NCBI GenBank assembly: GCA_041576235.1
Contig: JBFGLJ010000011.1
Coordinates: forward strand, 1 to 27,505
DNA length: 27,505 nucleotides
Direction: 5' to 3'
Source: JABDII01 sp041576235
Lineage (GTDB): Bacteria > Gemmatimonadota > Gemmatimonadetes > Gemmatimonadales > GWC2-71-9
The translations under genes and the position numbers were made by a program. Position 1 is the first letter of the stretch. Each line of letters begins with the position of its first letter. The notes under the pieces are model-generated. The model ran no database searches. It was not told where the DNA came from and saw only the letters and a program-made list of their open reading frames with translations. Shown here piece by piece: positions 7,069-14,041 of the stretch.

Positions 7069-8684
7069 GCCATCGACTCCAACATCTCGAGGTTGCTTCG
7101 TGCCAGTTCATGGGCCGGGTTCAATTCGATGGCCCGTTCCCAGAATCCCTTGGCGCGCTCCAGCTGCTTCCGTTTGTAGGAAATGTTCCCCAGCTTGAAG
7201 TACGTATCGTCACCGATGTCGGGGCATAATTTCACCACCTGTTCGTACGCCGCATAGGCCTCGTCGTACCGGCCTGCCCGGTAGCGGAGGTCTCCGACGT
7301 TCTTGGACACTTGCGGCAGGGTGGGCTCTTCCTCCAAGGCCCGATTCAGGCTGCTCTCGGCCCCGTCGACATCGCCGGACAACTCGAGGAGGACGGCCAA
7401 GTTGTTGTTCAGGACCGGGTGTCCCGGGTAGGCCTCGACGCCCGCTCGGGCCACCTCCAGCGCGCCGGCCTGATCATCTACACCGGCGTGACCCACGGTC
7501 GCCGCCCAGTACCACGTGGCCGGCGGGGGCGAATCCTTCATCAGCTCGCGGGCGCGGGCCAATCGGCCGGCCGCGACCCCAAACTCCTCGCGCATGAGCG
7601 CTACGATGCCCCACCCCGTCATGATCCGATGGTCGTGGCGGGCCTTCGTCACCGCGTCCGCATAGGCGGCCTCGGCTTCCGCCAGACGACCCAGGCGCTC
7701 GAGCGCGAAGGCCAAATTGTGCAATCCCGCTGCCCGCGGCCCCCCCTTCTCCACCGCGCGCTTGAACGCGGTGATGGCCTCTTCCCACCGTGCTTGCTTC
7801 AGGGCGATGAGGCCGAGATAGAACGCGGCGCCTCCTTCGGCAGGCCGAAGCTCTTCGACGCGCCGGAATTCCCGCTCGGCTTCATCGAGCATGTCGGTCC
7901 GGTAGAACGCGATGCCCAGATTGCGGTGTTCTTCCACGCGAGCCTTGTTGATCTGCGTCACGGGGTTGGTCGCGGTCGTGCCCACGCGATGAACGAATCC
8001 GGCGGTGATCAAACCGTACAAGGCCTTGCCAACCTCGAACTCGCCAAGCCCAGATGTCTCGACGATCGCGGTGACATCCCGGTTGCCATCCAAGAGGGGG
8101 AGGAGCTGTTCCTGCTCGGGGGACAGGGTCGCCGCCGATGCCGCAACCCGGTCGTTGCGTACGCCGAAGATCAGATCGAAACTGGGCACTTTCTTTTCGA
8201 TGAGGCTCCACTCATCCACGCGGCGTGCCCCTTCCAACAGGAGCGACTCCGGGTTGATGGCGACCAGCACATCCTGCGCCTCTGGCGCGACGTCGACCTC
8301 GAAATTGAAGGTGCCGGTGGACCAGGTGAACAAGAAGTACACCGCCTCCTCGATCTGGAGGGCAACGCATTCTTCGAGTTCCTGTCTGGTGATGGCGCCC
8401 GTGTCGAGGAGAATCTGACCGAGTTTCTTGTCGCCGAAGGCGCCCTGCAGATCGATGGCCTCTTGGAGATCATCGCTGGAGAGGCGACCGCTCTGGACCA
8501 GGAGATCGCCGAGACGATCACGGCGGTTGACAATCGACGCGTAGATGATCCGGCCATCGCGGAAGTAGATGTAGCCGAAGTTCTGGCGGTCCGCGATGGC
8601 CAGGCACCCTGTCTTGCGGCCCATGCTCAAGAGCTGGATCACGTCGGGAAGACTGGCTTCCTTGAGGCTGCCCTTGATGGCCAT
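7065..8684 (-). CDS. PATAN (DUF4388) - TPR protein, longer paralog
   Basis: This encodes 539 residues. ATG 8684 is preferred over GTG 8693 because it overlaps the upstream stop as TGATG. Residues 1-60 (MAIKGSLKEASLPDVIQLLS, then GCLAIADRQNFGYIYFRDGR) are the start of a PATAN/DUF4388 domain, which continues through IEEAVYFLFTWSTGTFNFEVD to about residue 165. A winged-helix-like segment follows at about 190-235 (LPLLDGNRDVTAIVETSG). From about 245 to the end there are roughly eight TPRs (EEHRNLGIAFYRTDMLDEAE, AGLHNLAFALERLGRLAEAE, DDTYFKLGNISYKRKQLERA). PATAN domains in cyanobacteria occur on response regulators that act on type IV pilus motors, so an effector or adaptor role is plausible. It is a paralog of the 385-residue gene at 12884-14041. 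Confidence 0.9.
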   Translation of the reverse strand: MAIKGSLKEASLPDVIQLLSMGRKTGCLAIADRQNFGYIYFRDGRIIYASIVNRRDRLGDLLVQSGRLSSDDLQEAIDLQGAFGDKKLGQILLDTGAITRQELEECVALQIEEAVYFLFTWSTGTFNFEVDVAPEAQDVLVAINPESLLLEGARRVDEWSLIEKKVPSFDLIFGVRNDRVAASAATLSPEQEQLLPLLDGNRDVTAIVETSGLGEFEVGKALYGLITAGFVHRVGTTATNPVTQINKARVEEHRNLGIAFYRTDMLDEAEREFRRVEELRPAEGGAAFYLGLIALKQARWEEAITAFKRAVEKGGPRAAGLHNLAFALERLGRLAEAEAAYADAVTKARHDHRIMTGWGIVALMREEFGVAAGRLARARELMKDSPPPATWYWAATVGHAGVDDQAGALEVARAGVEAYPGHPVLNNNLAVLLELSGDVDGAESSLNRALEEEPTLPQVSKNVGDLRYRAGRYDEAYAAYEQVVKLCPDIGDDTYFKLGNISYKRKQLERAKGFWERAIELNPAHELARSNLEMLESMA

Positions 8685-10642
8685 CAGGCCCACTCCTCCA
8701 AGACCCGATCACTGGCATAGGGCCAGTTCCACACCATCTTCTCGCGGCTGCGCAGTCCCCCCGCGACCGCAACGACGACGCCGCTGCTGCGCAGCCGGGC
8801 GGTGCGGCTGGGGGACTTGGGCGCCACCCCTTCGAGGAGTTCACGCGCGAACGCCACCGTGGGTGGCGTGCCGCGTCCCTCGGCGTTGTTCAGGAGTCGC
8901 TGGACCAGGCCTTGGAGGTTTCGCACCGACTCGACGGGTCGATTGGCCAGATACGAGGTCAAGTCCGGATCGACCACGCCCACCTTGGCCGCAAGGATGC
9001 GCTCGACCAGGACGCGTCTGATCTCGCGATCCGGCGGCGGGAGCCCCACGACCAACCCGCCGGCCAGTCGGGAACGGAGCCGGTCATCGAGATCAAGGTC
9101 GTCGAGCGGGCGCGATGTGCTCACGACGACCTGCGCCTGCGCATGCCGGAAGGCCTCGAGCAGCTCGCTTAGCGCGCCTTCGAGATCGGCAAGACCGGCA
9201 AGCCGGTGGAGGTCATCGAGCACGAAGGCGCTGGCGGTCCGGTAGCGCGTCCGCCACTCTTCGACCACGCCGTCCCTCGCGGTGCGCTCGAAACCCGCCC
9301 GAAAATCGCCGGCGCTCACACACGCCACATTGCCCTCGAGCACGGGTCCGAGTTTGTTGGCGATGGCATGCAGGACATGGGTCTTTCCACACCCATGTCC
9401 GCCGACCACGATCAGGGGATTGTATTCGGTTCCCGGGCTGCTCACCACGGCGCGCGCCGACTGGAGGGCATCGCGGTTGGCAGGAGATTCCACGAGATCT
9501 TCCAACCGCCAGATCGGCGACGCCTGTGGCAGGGGATAGGCGCCCTGCTGCGCGCGTTCCAAGAGGGCCACGGCCCGGTCGATCTGGTCGGGATCGCGAA
9601 AAATGGGAGAATCCGCCAGATCGGGCGACATCGTGAGGGCTTCAGACTCAAGCGCTCGCAGGCGCTCGACATCCATCGCGAACGCGCGCAGAGTCGACTC
9701 CGGGTCGGCGGGCAGGTCCGCCTCCAGCAGCCGCTCCAACCGCTCCGTGCGGTATCCCTCCCCCTCCCACCGCAGGATGGCTCCGGCCACCTTGGTGCGC
9801 CACACCTCGAGCTGGCCGGTGACGGTGGTCGTGACGTCGCTGAGAAACTCGGTGAATTCATCTGGGGCCGACCCGCTTGCCCCGTTGGGTCCTCCTCCCG
9901 CTGGCGTGACCGGAAGGTCGACCCCGAGCCGGGCAAGCACCATGCGCGCCCGGCCGGGCGTGAGGGCACCGGACCCCGCCGGTGCGGCCTCGAGCAACCG
10001 GTCGACAACGCTGAGGAGCTGGCTCACCGCTTTGACCTCCGCGCTCGCCACCAGCCAGAGCGTTTCGTCAGGCAGGTCACTCTCCCGCTCGCCTGCGCGT
10101 TGGCGGACGATCTTCACCCGGGTCTCCAGCGCGGGATGGGTGATGTCGGTGACGAGTCCGCTTCCACAGCGCCGGATCAACCGTTCATCGAGGGCGTCGA
10201 TGCGCACGGCCGGCCGATCAGCGGCCACGACAATCTGCCGAGCGTGATCGCGTGGGTCGTCGAGGATGCGAAGCAGCTCGAGCTGGAGGTCCCGGCGAAA
10301 TGCGAGGAGGTGGAGGTCGTCAATCAGCAGGACGTCGGCGCTCGCAAAGCGCTCCCGGTAGGCATCGGCCTCGCCGGCGGACACGGCGGTCGCGCAGGCC
10401 GAAATGAAGTCTCCCATCGGCAGGTATTCCACGTCCGCGCCGGGGTCCATCTCACGGACGGCATGCCCGATCGCCAGCAGCAGATGGGTCTTCCCCACCC
10501 CGGTCTCCCCATACAGATAGAGCGGGTTGTAGGCGGTGCCGGGAGCCTCGGCCACGGCCTGCGCAGCCGTCACCGCCAATTGATTCGCCGGCCCCACGAC
10601 CAGGCCATCGAACCGGTACCTCGACTCCAGGGCTTCCGTCAC
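8684..10642 (-). CDS. Tandem DnaA-like AAA+ ATPase
   Basis: This encodes 652 residues from GTG 10642, overlapping the mglA stop as GTGA. Module 1 (about 8-215) reads YRFDGLVVGPANQL, then the DnaA-like PGTAYNPLYLYGETGVGKTH with Walker A 45-52 (K51), Walker B VLLIDDLH 104-111, sensor-1 AADRP and DERLIRRCGSGL. Module 2 (about 378-600) repeats this: SPANRDALQSARAVV, YNPLIVVGGHGCGKTH with Walker A 414-421 (K420), FVLDDLH 473-479, STSRP and DDRLRSRLAGGL, which matches the DnaA box-VII arginine-finger pattern. Both modules look competent for ATP. There is no domain IV DNA-binding helix set and no N-terminal DnaB-interaction domain. The C-terminal tail is about 50 residues, with VVVAVAGG and WNWPYAS. 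It is not the replication initiator. Its position inside an MglA/chemosensory operon suggests an ATP-driven assembly or switching role. I know of no characterised member. Confidence 0.9.
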   Translation of the reverse strand: MTEALESRYRFDGLVVGPANQLAVTAAQAVAEAPGTAYNPLYLYGETGVGKTHLLLAIGHAVREMDPGADVEYLPMGDFISACATAVSAGEADAYRERFASADVLLIDDLHLLAFRRDLQLELLRILDDPRDHARQIVVAADRPAVRIDALDERLIRRCGSGLVTDITHPALETRVKIVRQRAGERESDLPDETLWLVASAEVKAVSQLLSVVDRLLEAAPAGSGALTPGRARMVLARLGVDLPVTPAGGGPNGASGSAPDEFTEFLSDVTTTVTGQLEVWRTKVAGAILRWEGEGYRTERLERLLEADLPADPESTLRAFAMDVERLRALESEALTMSPDLADSPIFRDPDQIDRAVALLERAQQGAYPLPQASPIWRLEDLVESPANRDALQSARAVVSSPGTEYNPLIVVGGHGCGKTHVLHAIANKLGPVLEGNVACVSAGDFRAGFERTARDGVVEEWRTRYRTASAFVLDDLHRLAGLADLEGALSELLEAFRHAQAQVVVSTSRPLDDLDLDDRLRSRLAGGLVVGLPPPDREIRRVLVERILAAKVGVVDPDLTSYLANRPVESVRNLQGLVQRLLNNAEGRGTPPTVAFARELLEGVAPKSPSRTARLRSSGVVVAVAGGLRSREKMVWNWPYASDRVLEEWA

Positions 10643-11241
10643 GCCACGGCACTCCTCGCCGCCAGGCGCTTGAGGACCCGCTCCGAGATCCCACGTAGGG
10701 TCTCGAACACCCCGGTGCCGCTCAGACAATCGGCGCCGTAACTCCAGACGTCTCGGAAGTTCAGGGCGTCATCGAGTTCATCCGGGGTCAAGATCAGGTC
10801 GCGTGGCAGATCCTGTTTGTTGTACTGGAAGACGATGGGAAGCTCGCGGATGTCGACCCCCTGGCTCAGGAGATTCTCTTGCAGATTCTGCAGACTCTCC
10901 AGGTTGTCATCGAACCGGCGGGCCTGGCTGTCCGCGACAAACACCACGCCGTCGGCCCCCTGGAGGACCAGCTTCCGGGTGGCGTTGTAGTAGACCTGCC
11001 CGGGCACCGTATACAATTGAAAGCGGGTCGTGAATCCGGAGATCGTGCCCAGGTCGAGGGGGAGGAAATCGAAGAACAGCGTACGGTCTCCTTTGGTCGC
11101 CAGGGAGACCATGCGTCCGCGACGCCCCTCGGGAACCTGGCCGTAGATGTACTGCAGGTTGCTCGTCTTCCCCGATCGTCCCGGCCCGTAGTAGACGATC
11201 TTGCAGGTAATCTCACGGGCCGTGAAGTTCACCAAGGACAT
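10639..11241 (-). CDS. mglA: MglA-type small Ras-like GTPase
   Basis: This encodes 200 residues from ATG 11241 and reads very like Myxococcus MglA throughout. The start is NFTAREITCKIVYYGPGRSGKT, with P-loop 19-26 (K25). The middle is GDRTLFFDFLPL, with R53 at the position of the MglA catalytic Arg. YTVPGQVYY follows, with T78 and Q82 aligned to MglA. The base-specificity motif NKQD is at 141-144. These are the residues used in GTP hydrolysis by MglA when activated by the roadblock protein MglB. It probably marks a cell pole or an assembly site in the GTP-bound state. Three roadblock-domain genes lie immediately upstream and are the natural candidates for its GAP/regulator. The gap to the previous gene is 4 bases. 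Confidence 0.95.
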   Translation of the reverse strand: MSLVNFTAREITCKIVYYGPGRSGKTSNLQYIYGQVPEGRRGRMVSLATKGDRTLFFDFLPLDLGTISGFTTRFQLYTVPGQVYYNATRKLVLQGADGVVFVADSQARRFDDNLESLQNLQENLLSQGVDIRELPIVFQYNKQDLPRDLILTPDELDDALNFRDVWSYGADCLSGTGVFETLRGISERVLKRLAARSAVA

Positions 11242-11245
11242 CGCG

Positions 11246-11707
11246 CTAGTGCCCGAACAGTGCGCGAAGGCTGGCGTTCAGTTCGCCCTCGAAGTCGTCC
11301 GCCAACACCTCTTGGTGCGGCGCGGCCGCCGGGGCGACGGCCGTGAGATGCTCGACCAGCCGTTGGAAGAAGAACTGAACCAACCCCAACGAGCTGTCCG
11401 GCCCGAAGACCACCAACCCGATCCACCGGCCGCGCGGGGTCTCGAACCCGGACAGGAAGAGACCCTGCCGAACGCCTTGATGGGAGAGGGCGTGGAACGG
11501 TGGTGCGCTCAATTCGCGGGCCAGCTCGTCCGTCGAGGCCATGATCGCGGCCCCCAGCGCCGCCGCCGACATGACATCGAACGCCCGCGTGAATCCATGT
11601 TGCGCCAAGACCTGTCCCGCCGAGGTCATGAGCAATGTCAGCCGCGCGGAGGACTCGCTGAGAAACGTCTCGAGTGGGCCTTCCACCCACGGCTCGACGG
11701 CTCGCAT
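11246..11707 (-). CDS. Roadblock/LC7-domain protein
   Basis: This encodes 153 residues from ATG 11707 (TGATG overlap with the previous stop); a much longer upstream frame is a shadow of the neighbour. It has roadblock features: ARLTLLMTSAGQVLAQHGF, then the helix AAALGAAIMASTDELARELS, then strands QGLFLSGFETPRGRWIGLVV and FGPDSSLGLVQFFFQRLV. This matches the MglB/roadblock pattern, in which an MTSAGQ hairpin is followed by a long helix. The acidic C-terminus DDFEGELNASLRALFGH may be an extra contact. It is directly upstream of mglA and is probably a GAP or scaffold for it, perhaps as a heteromer with the 115-residue protein. Confidence 0.87.
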   Translation of the reverse strand: MRAVEPWVEGPLETFLSESSARLTLLMTSAGQVLAQHGFTRAFDVMSAAALGAAIMASTDELARELSAPPFHALSHQGVRQGLFLSGFETPRGRWIGLVVFGPDSSLGLVQFFFQRLVEHLTAVAPAAAPHQEVLADDFEGELNASLRALFGH

Positions 11708-12054
11708 CAGGCAACCTGCTCCGCCAGCCCCAACATCTCGATCCGCGCGAGCCCCACATTGACCTCCCTGTCTCCGACCGCAACCACCATCAAGTCCTCT
11801 CCCGATGGCACGGCGAGCACGGTCCCGCCGGTGGCCTGCAAGTGCAGAAACGTTGGCGCGTGGCGACCCGCCGTCTCGGTGGTTCGGCGGAGCCGCGTCG
11901 CGAGACTCGCGGCCAGGGCGGCCACGGCTCCCCCGTCGACGTCCTCCATGAGCGACGCCGCCACGACCAGGCCGTCCGACACGGAAACGAGCATGGCCCC
12001 GCGCACTCCGCTCACCCGGGTGATCGATCCAAGTGCGGCGTCGAAGTCCTGCAT
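11707..12054 (-). CDS. Roadblock/LC7-domain protein (MglB-like)
   Basis: This encodes 115 residues from ATG 12054, overlapping the preceding stop as TAATG. It is a minimal roadblock domain: MQDFDAALGSITRVSGVRGA, then LVSVSDGLVVAASLMEDVDG, the helix AVAALAASLATRLRRTTETA, strands TFLHLQATGGTVLAVPSGED and LMVVAVGDREVNVGLARIEM. The V-x-GA-LVS-x-DG signature is that of MglB-type GTPase-activating proteins. Its size fits the roadblock unit alone, somewhat shorter than Myxococcus MglB, which has C-terminal extensions. It is most likely the direct MglA partner, but which of the three roadblock proteins here has GAP activity cannot be read from sequence. Confidence 0.88.
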   Translation of the reverse strand: MQDFDAALGSITRVSGVRGAMLVSVSDGLVVAASLMEDVDGGAVAALAASLATRLRRTTETAGRHAPTFLHLQATGGTVLAVPSGEDLMVVAVGDREVNVGLARIEMLGLAEQVA

Positions 12055-12887
12055 TAGCGTAGTCCGTCGAGCCACACGCGGGCCACCTGGGCCGCACGCT
12101 CGGTCAAGACGGCCAAACGGCCAAGAGGGATGCTGCGTTCGCGAACCTGGAGCAAGAGGGTCTCAGGGGTCGGCGCGACCACCTGCCAATGGGCGTCCTC
12201 TGCTTCCGCCGCGAGGCTGGTCCATTCGCCCAGCCCAAGCAGGCGGGCTGTTCGTTCCGCTTCGTGGGACAGGCCGGCGAGGTGGGCCGACACGGCATCG
12301 GCCACATCGCTCCCGTCGGGGCTCTTGAGGCCACCGCCCAGGCGCAGGCCCTTGGTGTCGAGGAGGATCAGGCCATCTCTGGCGCCCTCGAGGCCGGCGA
12401 ACACCGCGCCGTCATCGGAGATCGTCGCCTCGGTCGTCCGGTGTGCCGGTGCGCTCGGCGGCCCGCCGTTCACACTCGCCTGGCGCCCGCGCGCTTGGCG
12501 AACTCGCTCGAGGGCGGAGTGCACACCCGAGTCCTCAGGCAAGCGCTCGGCGGCCGTCTCGAGGTGGAGCAACGCGCGATCGAGATCGCCCGCCACGAAG
12601 TACAGGTAGCCGATCCCCTTGTGGGCGCCGACGTGTTCGGGATCGAGGCGCAGCGTGATATCCCATTCGTCGAACGCGCGCTCGAAGTCGCCTTGATCGC
12701 CGAGGATTCGTGCGTACAGGTCGTGGGCGTCGGCCAAGTCCGGATACCGTCCCAACCCGGCCAAGGCAACCTTGACCGCGGCATCCAATTGGCGTCGGCG
12801 CCGCAGGGCCTCGCCGAGCGGGAGAAACACCAAGCTCGTGGGGTCGTTGGCCAATTGGGTCGTCATTGACCGGATGTCTTCCGTCAT
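12054..12887 (-). CDS. TPR - roadblock-like fusion protein
   Basis: This encodes 277 residues from ATG 12887 (ATGA overlap with the PATAN-TPR stop). Residues about 12-130 are TPR units (LVFLPLGEALRRRRQLDAAV, ADAHDLYARILGDQGDFERA, GAHKGIGYLYFVAGDLDRAL). A Ser/Pro-rich linker follows at about 145-165. Residues about 168-270 resemble a divergent roadblock domain: FAGLEGARDGLILLDTKGLR, helix SDVADAVSAHLAGLSHEAER, then AHWQVVAPTPETLLLQVRER. This would bring a roadblock contact surface to a TPR scaffold. It probably bridges the MglA regulators to the large TPR protein. The TPR part is secure; the roadblock assignment is moderate. Confidence 0.85.
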   Translation of the reverse strand: MTEDIRSMTTQLANDPTSLVFLPLGEALRRRRQLDAAVKVALAGLGRYPDLADAHDLYARILGDQGDFERAFDEWDITLRLDPEHVGAHKGIGYLYFVAGDLDRALLHLETAAERLPEDSGVHSALERVRQARGRQASVNGGPPSAPAHRTTEATISDDGAVFAGLEGARDGLILLDTKGLRLGGGLKSPDGSDVADAVSAHLAGLSHEAERTARLLGLGEWTSLAAEAEDAHWQVVAPTPETLLLQVRERSIPLGRLAVLTERAAQVARVWLDGLR

Positions 12888-14041
12888 GGCGACCCCCTCC
12901 CCCGCCCTCCCCCGCGAACCGCATTGTCCAAGACTCGCGCCGCGTTTACCAGCCGATCGATCGTTGCCTCCCACGCCAATTCGGAGGAATCCTTGCCCTT
13001 GTAGGCCTTCCATCGTCCCCAGGCGGCCTGGGCTTCATCAAACCGACCCAACCCTGCAAGAGCCAGACCGAGCAAGCGCGCTCCCCGGGCCGAATCCCCG
13101 GCCATGCTGAAGGCACGCTCGATGGCCTCCAACCCCTCCTCCGGGCGACCATTGGCCATGGCCCCGCGGCCCAGCAGGAGGTAGGCATCGGCGTCGTGGG
13201 GACACGCCAGGACCGCGTCCTGTGCCGAGAGGTAGGCACCGGCCGTGTCCCCGCTCTCGAGCTGCTCATCGACTTGGTCGGCGAACATCCCCACGCCTTC
13301 GGCCCGACCGCTCGCGTGGCGGGCTCCGTCCTTGAGGACGATAATCCCGGCCGAGGCCAGGCCGAAGAGGGTCTTCGCCACGTCGAATTCGGAGGATCCC
13401 ACGTGGGCCGCCAGGCGCCTGGCTGAGGCGGATCCGTCGACGGCCGCGAGCAGTTCCCATTCAAACGGGACCAGGTCCAGCGCCGCCGCCGAGTCGGCCT
13501 GGTCCGGGTCGAGCGACGGGATGACATCGAGATGGGGGATCTTGGTTTCGATCCGCGACCATTCATCGATGCGGCGTGCGGCCTCCATGAGGAGCGACTC
13601 CGGGGCGATCCTAAAGGTCGCTTCCGCCGTCGTTTGTCCCGGGTCGCCCTCATCGAATCGGAAATACCCCTCCGACCAACTCATGAGCTCGAAAATGACC
13701 TCCTCGACCTGGGCGCGAATGTGCCGGTCGAGGACCCGTCTGGACACGGCCCCAATCTCGACCAGCAACTCACCTAGCCGCTCGGGCCGACTCGACTGCA
13801 GGGTCCGCGCCCGAACGAGGTCCTCCTCGGACACCTTGCCGCTGCGGAGCAGCAGTCCACCCAGCTTATGGGGATTGCTCTCGATCTCCGCGCCGACCAC
13901 CGCGCCGTCTTCGAAGTAGACCGTTCCCGAGTTGTTCCGGAGGTCGGACGTGATGCGGAGCACGCCCGTCTTCCGCCCTAGGTCCAACAGCTGGAACACG
14001 TCGTGGATGTGCAGTTCCTTGAGCGGGCCCTCAATCGCCAC
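12884..14041 (-). CDS. PATAN (DUF4388) - TPR protein, shorter paralog
   Basis: This encodes 385 residues from GTG 14041, overlapping the upstream TPR gene by 11 bases. Residues 1-150 form the PATAN/DUF4388 domain: MAIEGPLKELHIHDVFQLLD, then GTVYFEDGAVVGAEI, then VEEVIFELMSWSEGYFRFDE. A winged-helix-like part follows at about 195-235 (LLAAVDGSASARRLAAHVGS). TPRs occupy about 255-360 (AYLLLGRGAMANGRPEEGLE, ARLLGLALAGLGRFDEAQAA). The C-terminus is a Gly/Arg tail. The architecture parallels the 539-residue protein, so the two arose by duplication and are kept in one operon. The role is probably as adaptor or effector of the chemosensory/MglA pathway. Confidence 0.9.
   Translation of the reverse strand: MAIEGPLKELHIHDVFQLLDLGRKTGVLRITSDLRNNSGTVYFEDGAVVGAEIESNPHKLGGLLLRSGKVSEEDLVRARTLQSSRPERLGELLVEIGAVSRRVLDRHIRAQVEEVIFELMSWSEGYFRFDEGDPGQTTAEATFRIAPESLLMEAARRIDEWSRIETKIPHLDVIPSLDPDQADSAAALDLVPFEWELLAAVDGSASARRLAAHVGSSEFDVAKTLFGLASAGIIVLKDGARHASGRAEGVGMFADQVDEQLESGDTAGAYLSAQDAVLACPHDADAYLLLGRGAMANGRPEEGLEAIERAFSMAGDSARGARLLGLALAGLGRFDEAQAAWGRWKAYKGKDSSELAWEATIDRLVNAARVLDNAVRGGGRGRGSP

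Noticed and set aside
8684..10642. Chromosomal replication initiator dnaA
   Set aside because: It has two ATPase modules, no domain IV and no DnaA-box cluster nearby, and it sits inside a che/mglA operon.
9206..10741. Plus-strand frame of 511 codons
   Set aside because: It is the antisense of the tandem AAA+ gene, which has clear Walker motifs. Long antisense frames are expected at this GC content.
11708..12097. Longer start for the 153-residue roadblock gene
   Set aside because: The added residues are a shadow of the 115-residue roadblock gene. ATG 11707 overlaps that gene's stop as TGATG.
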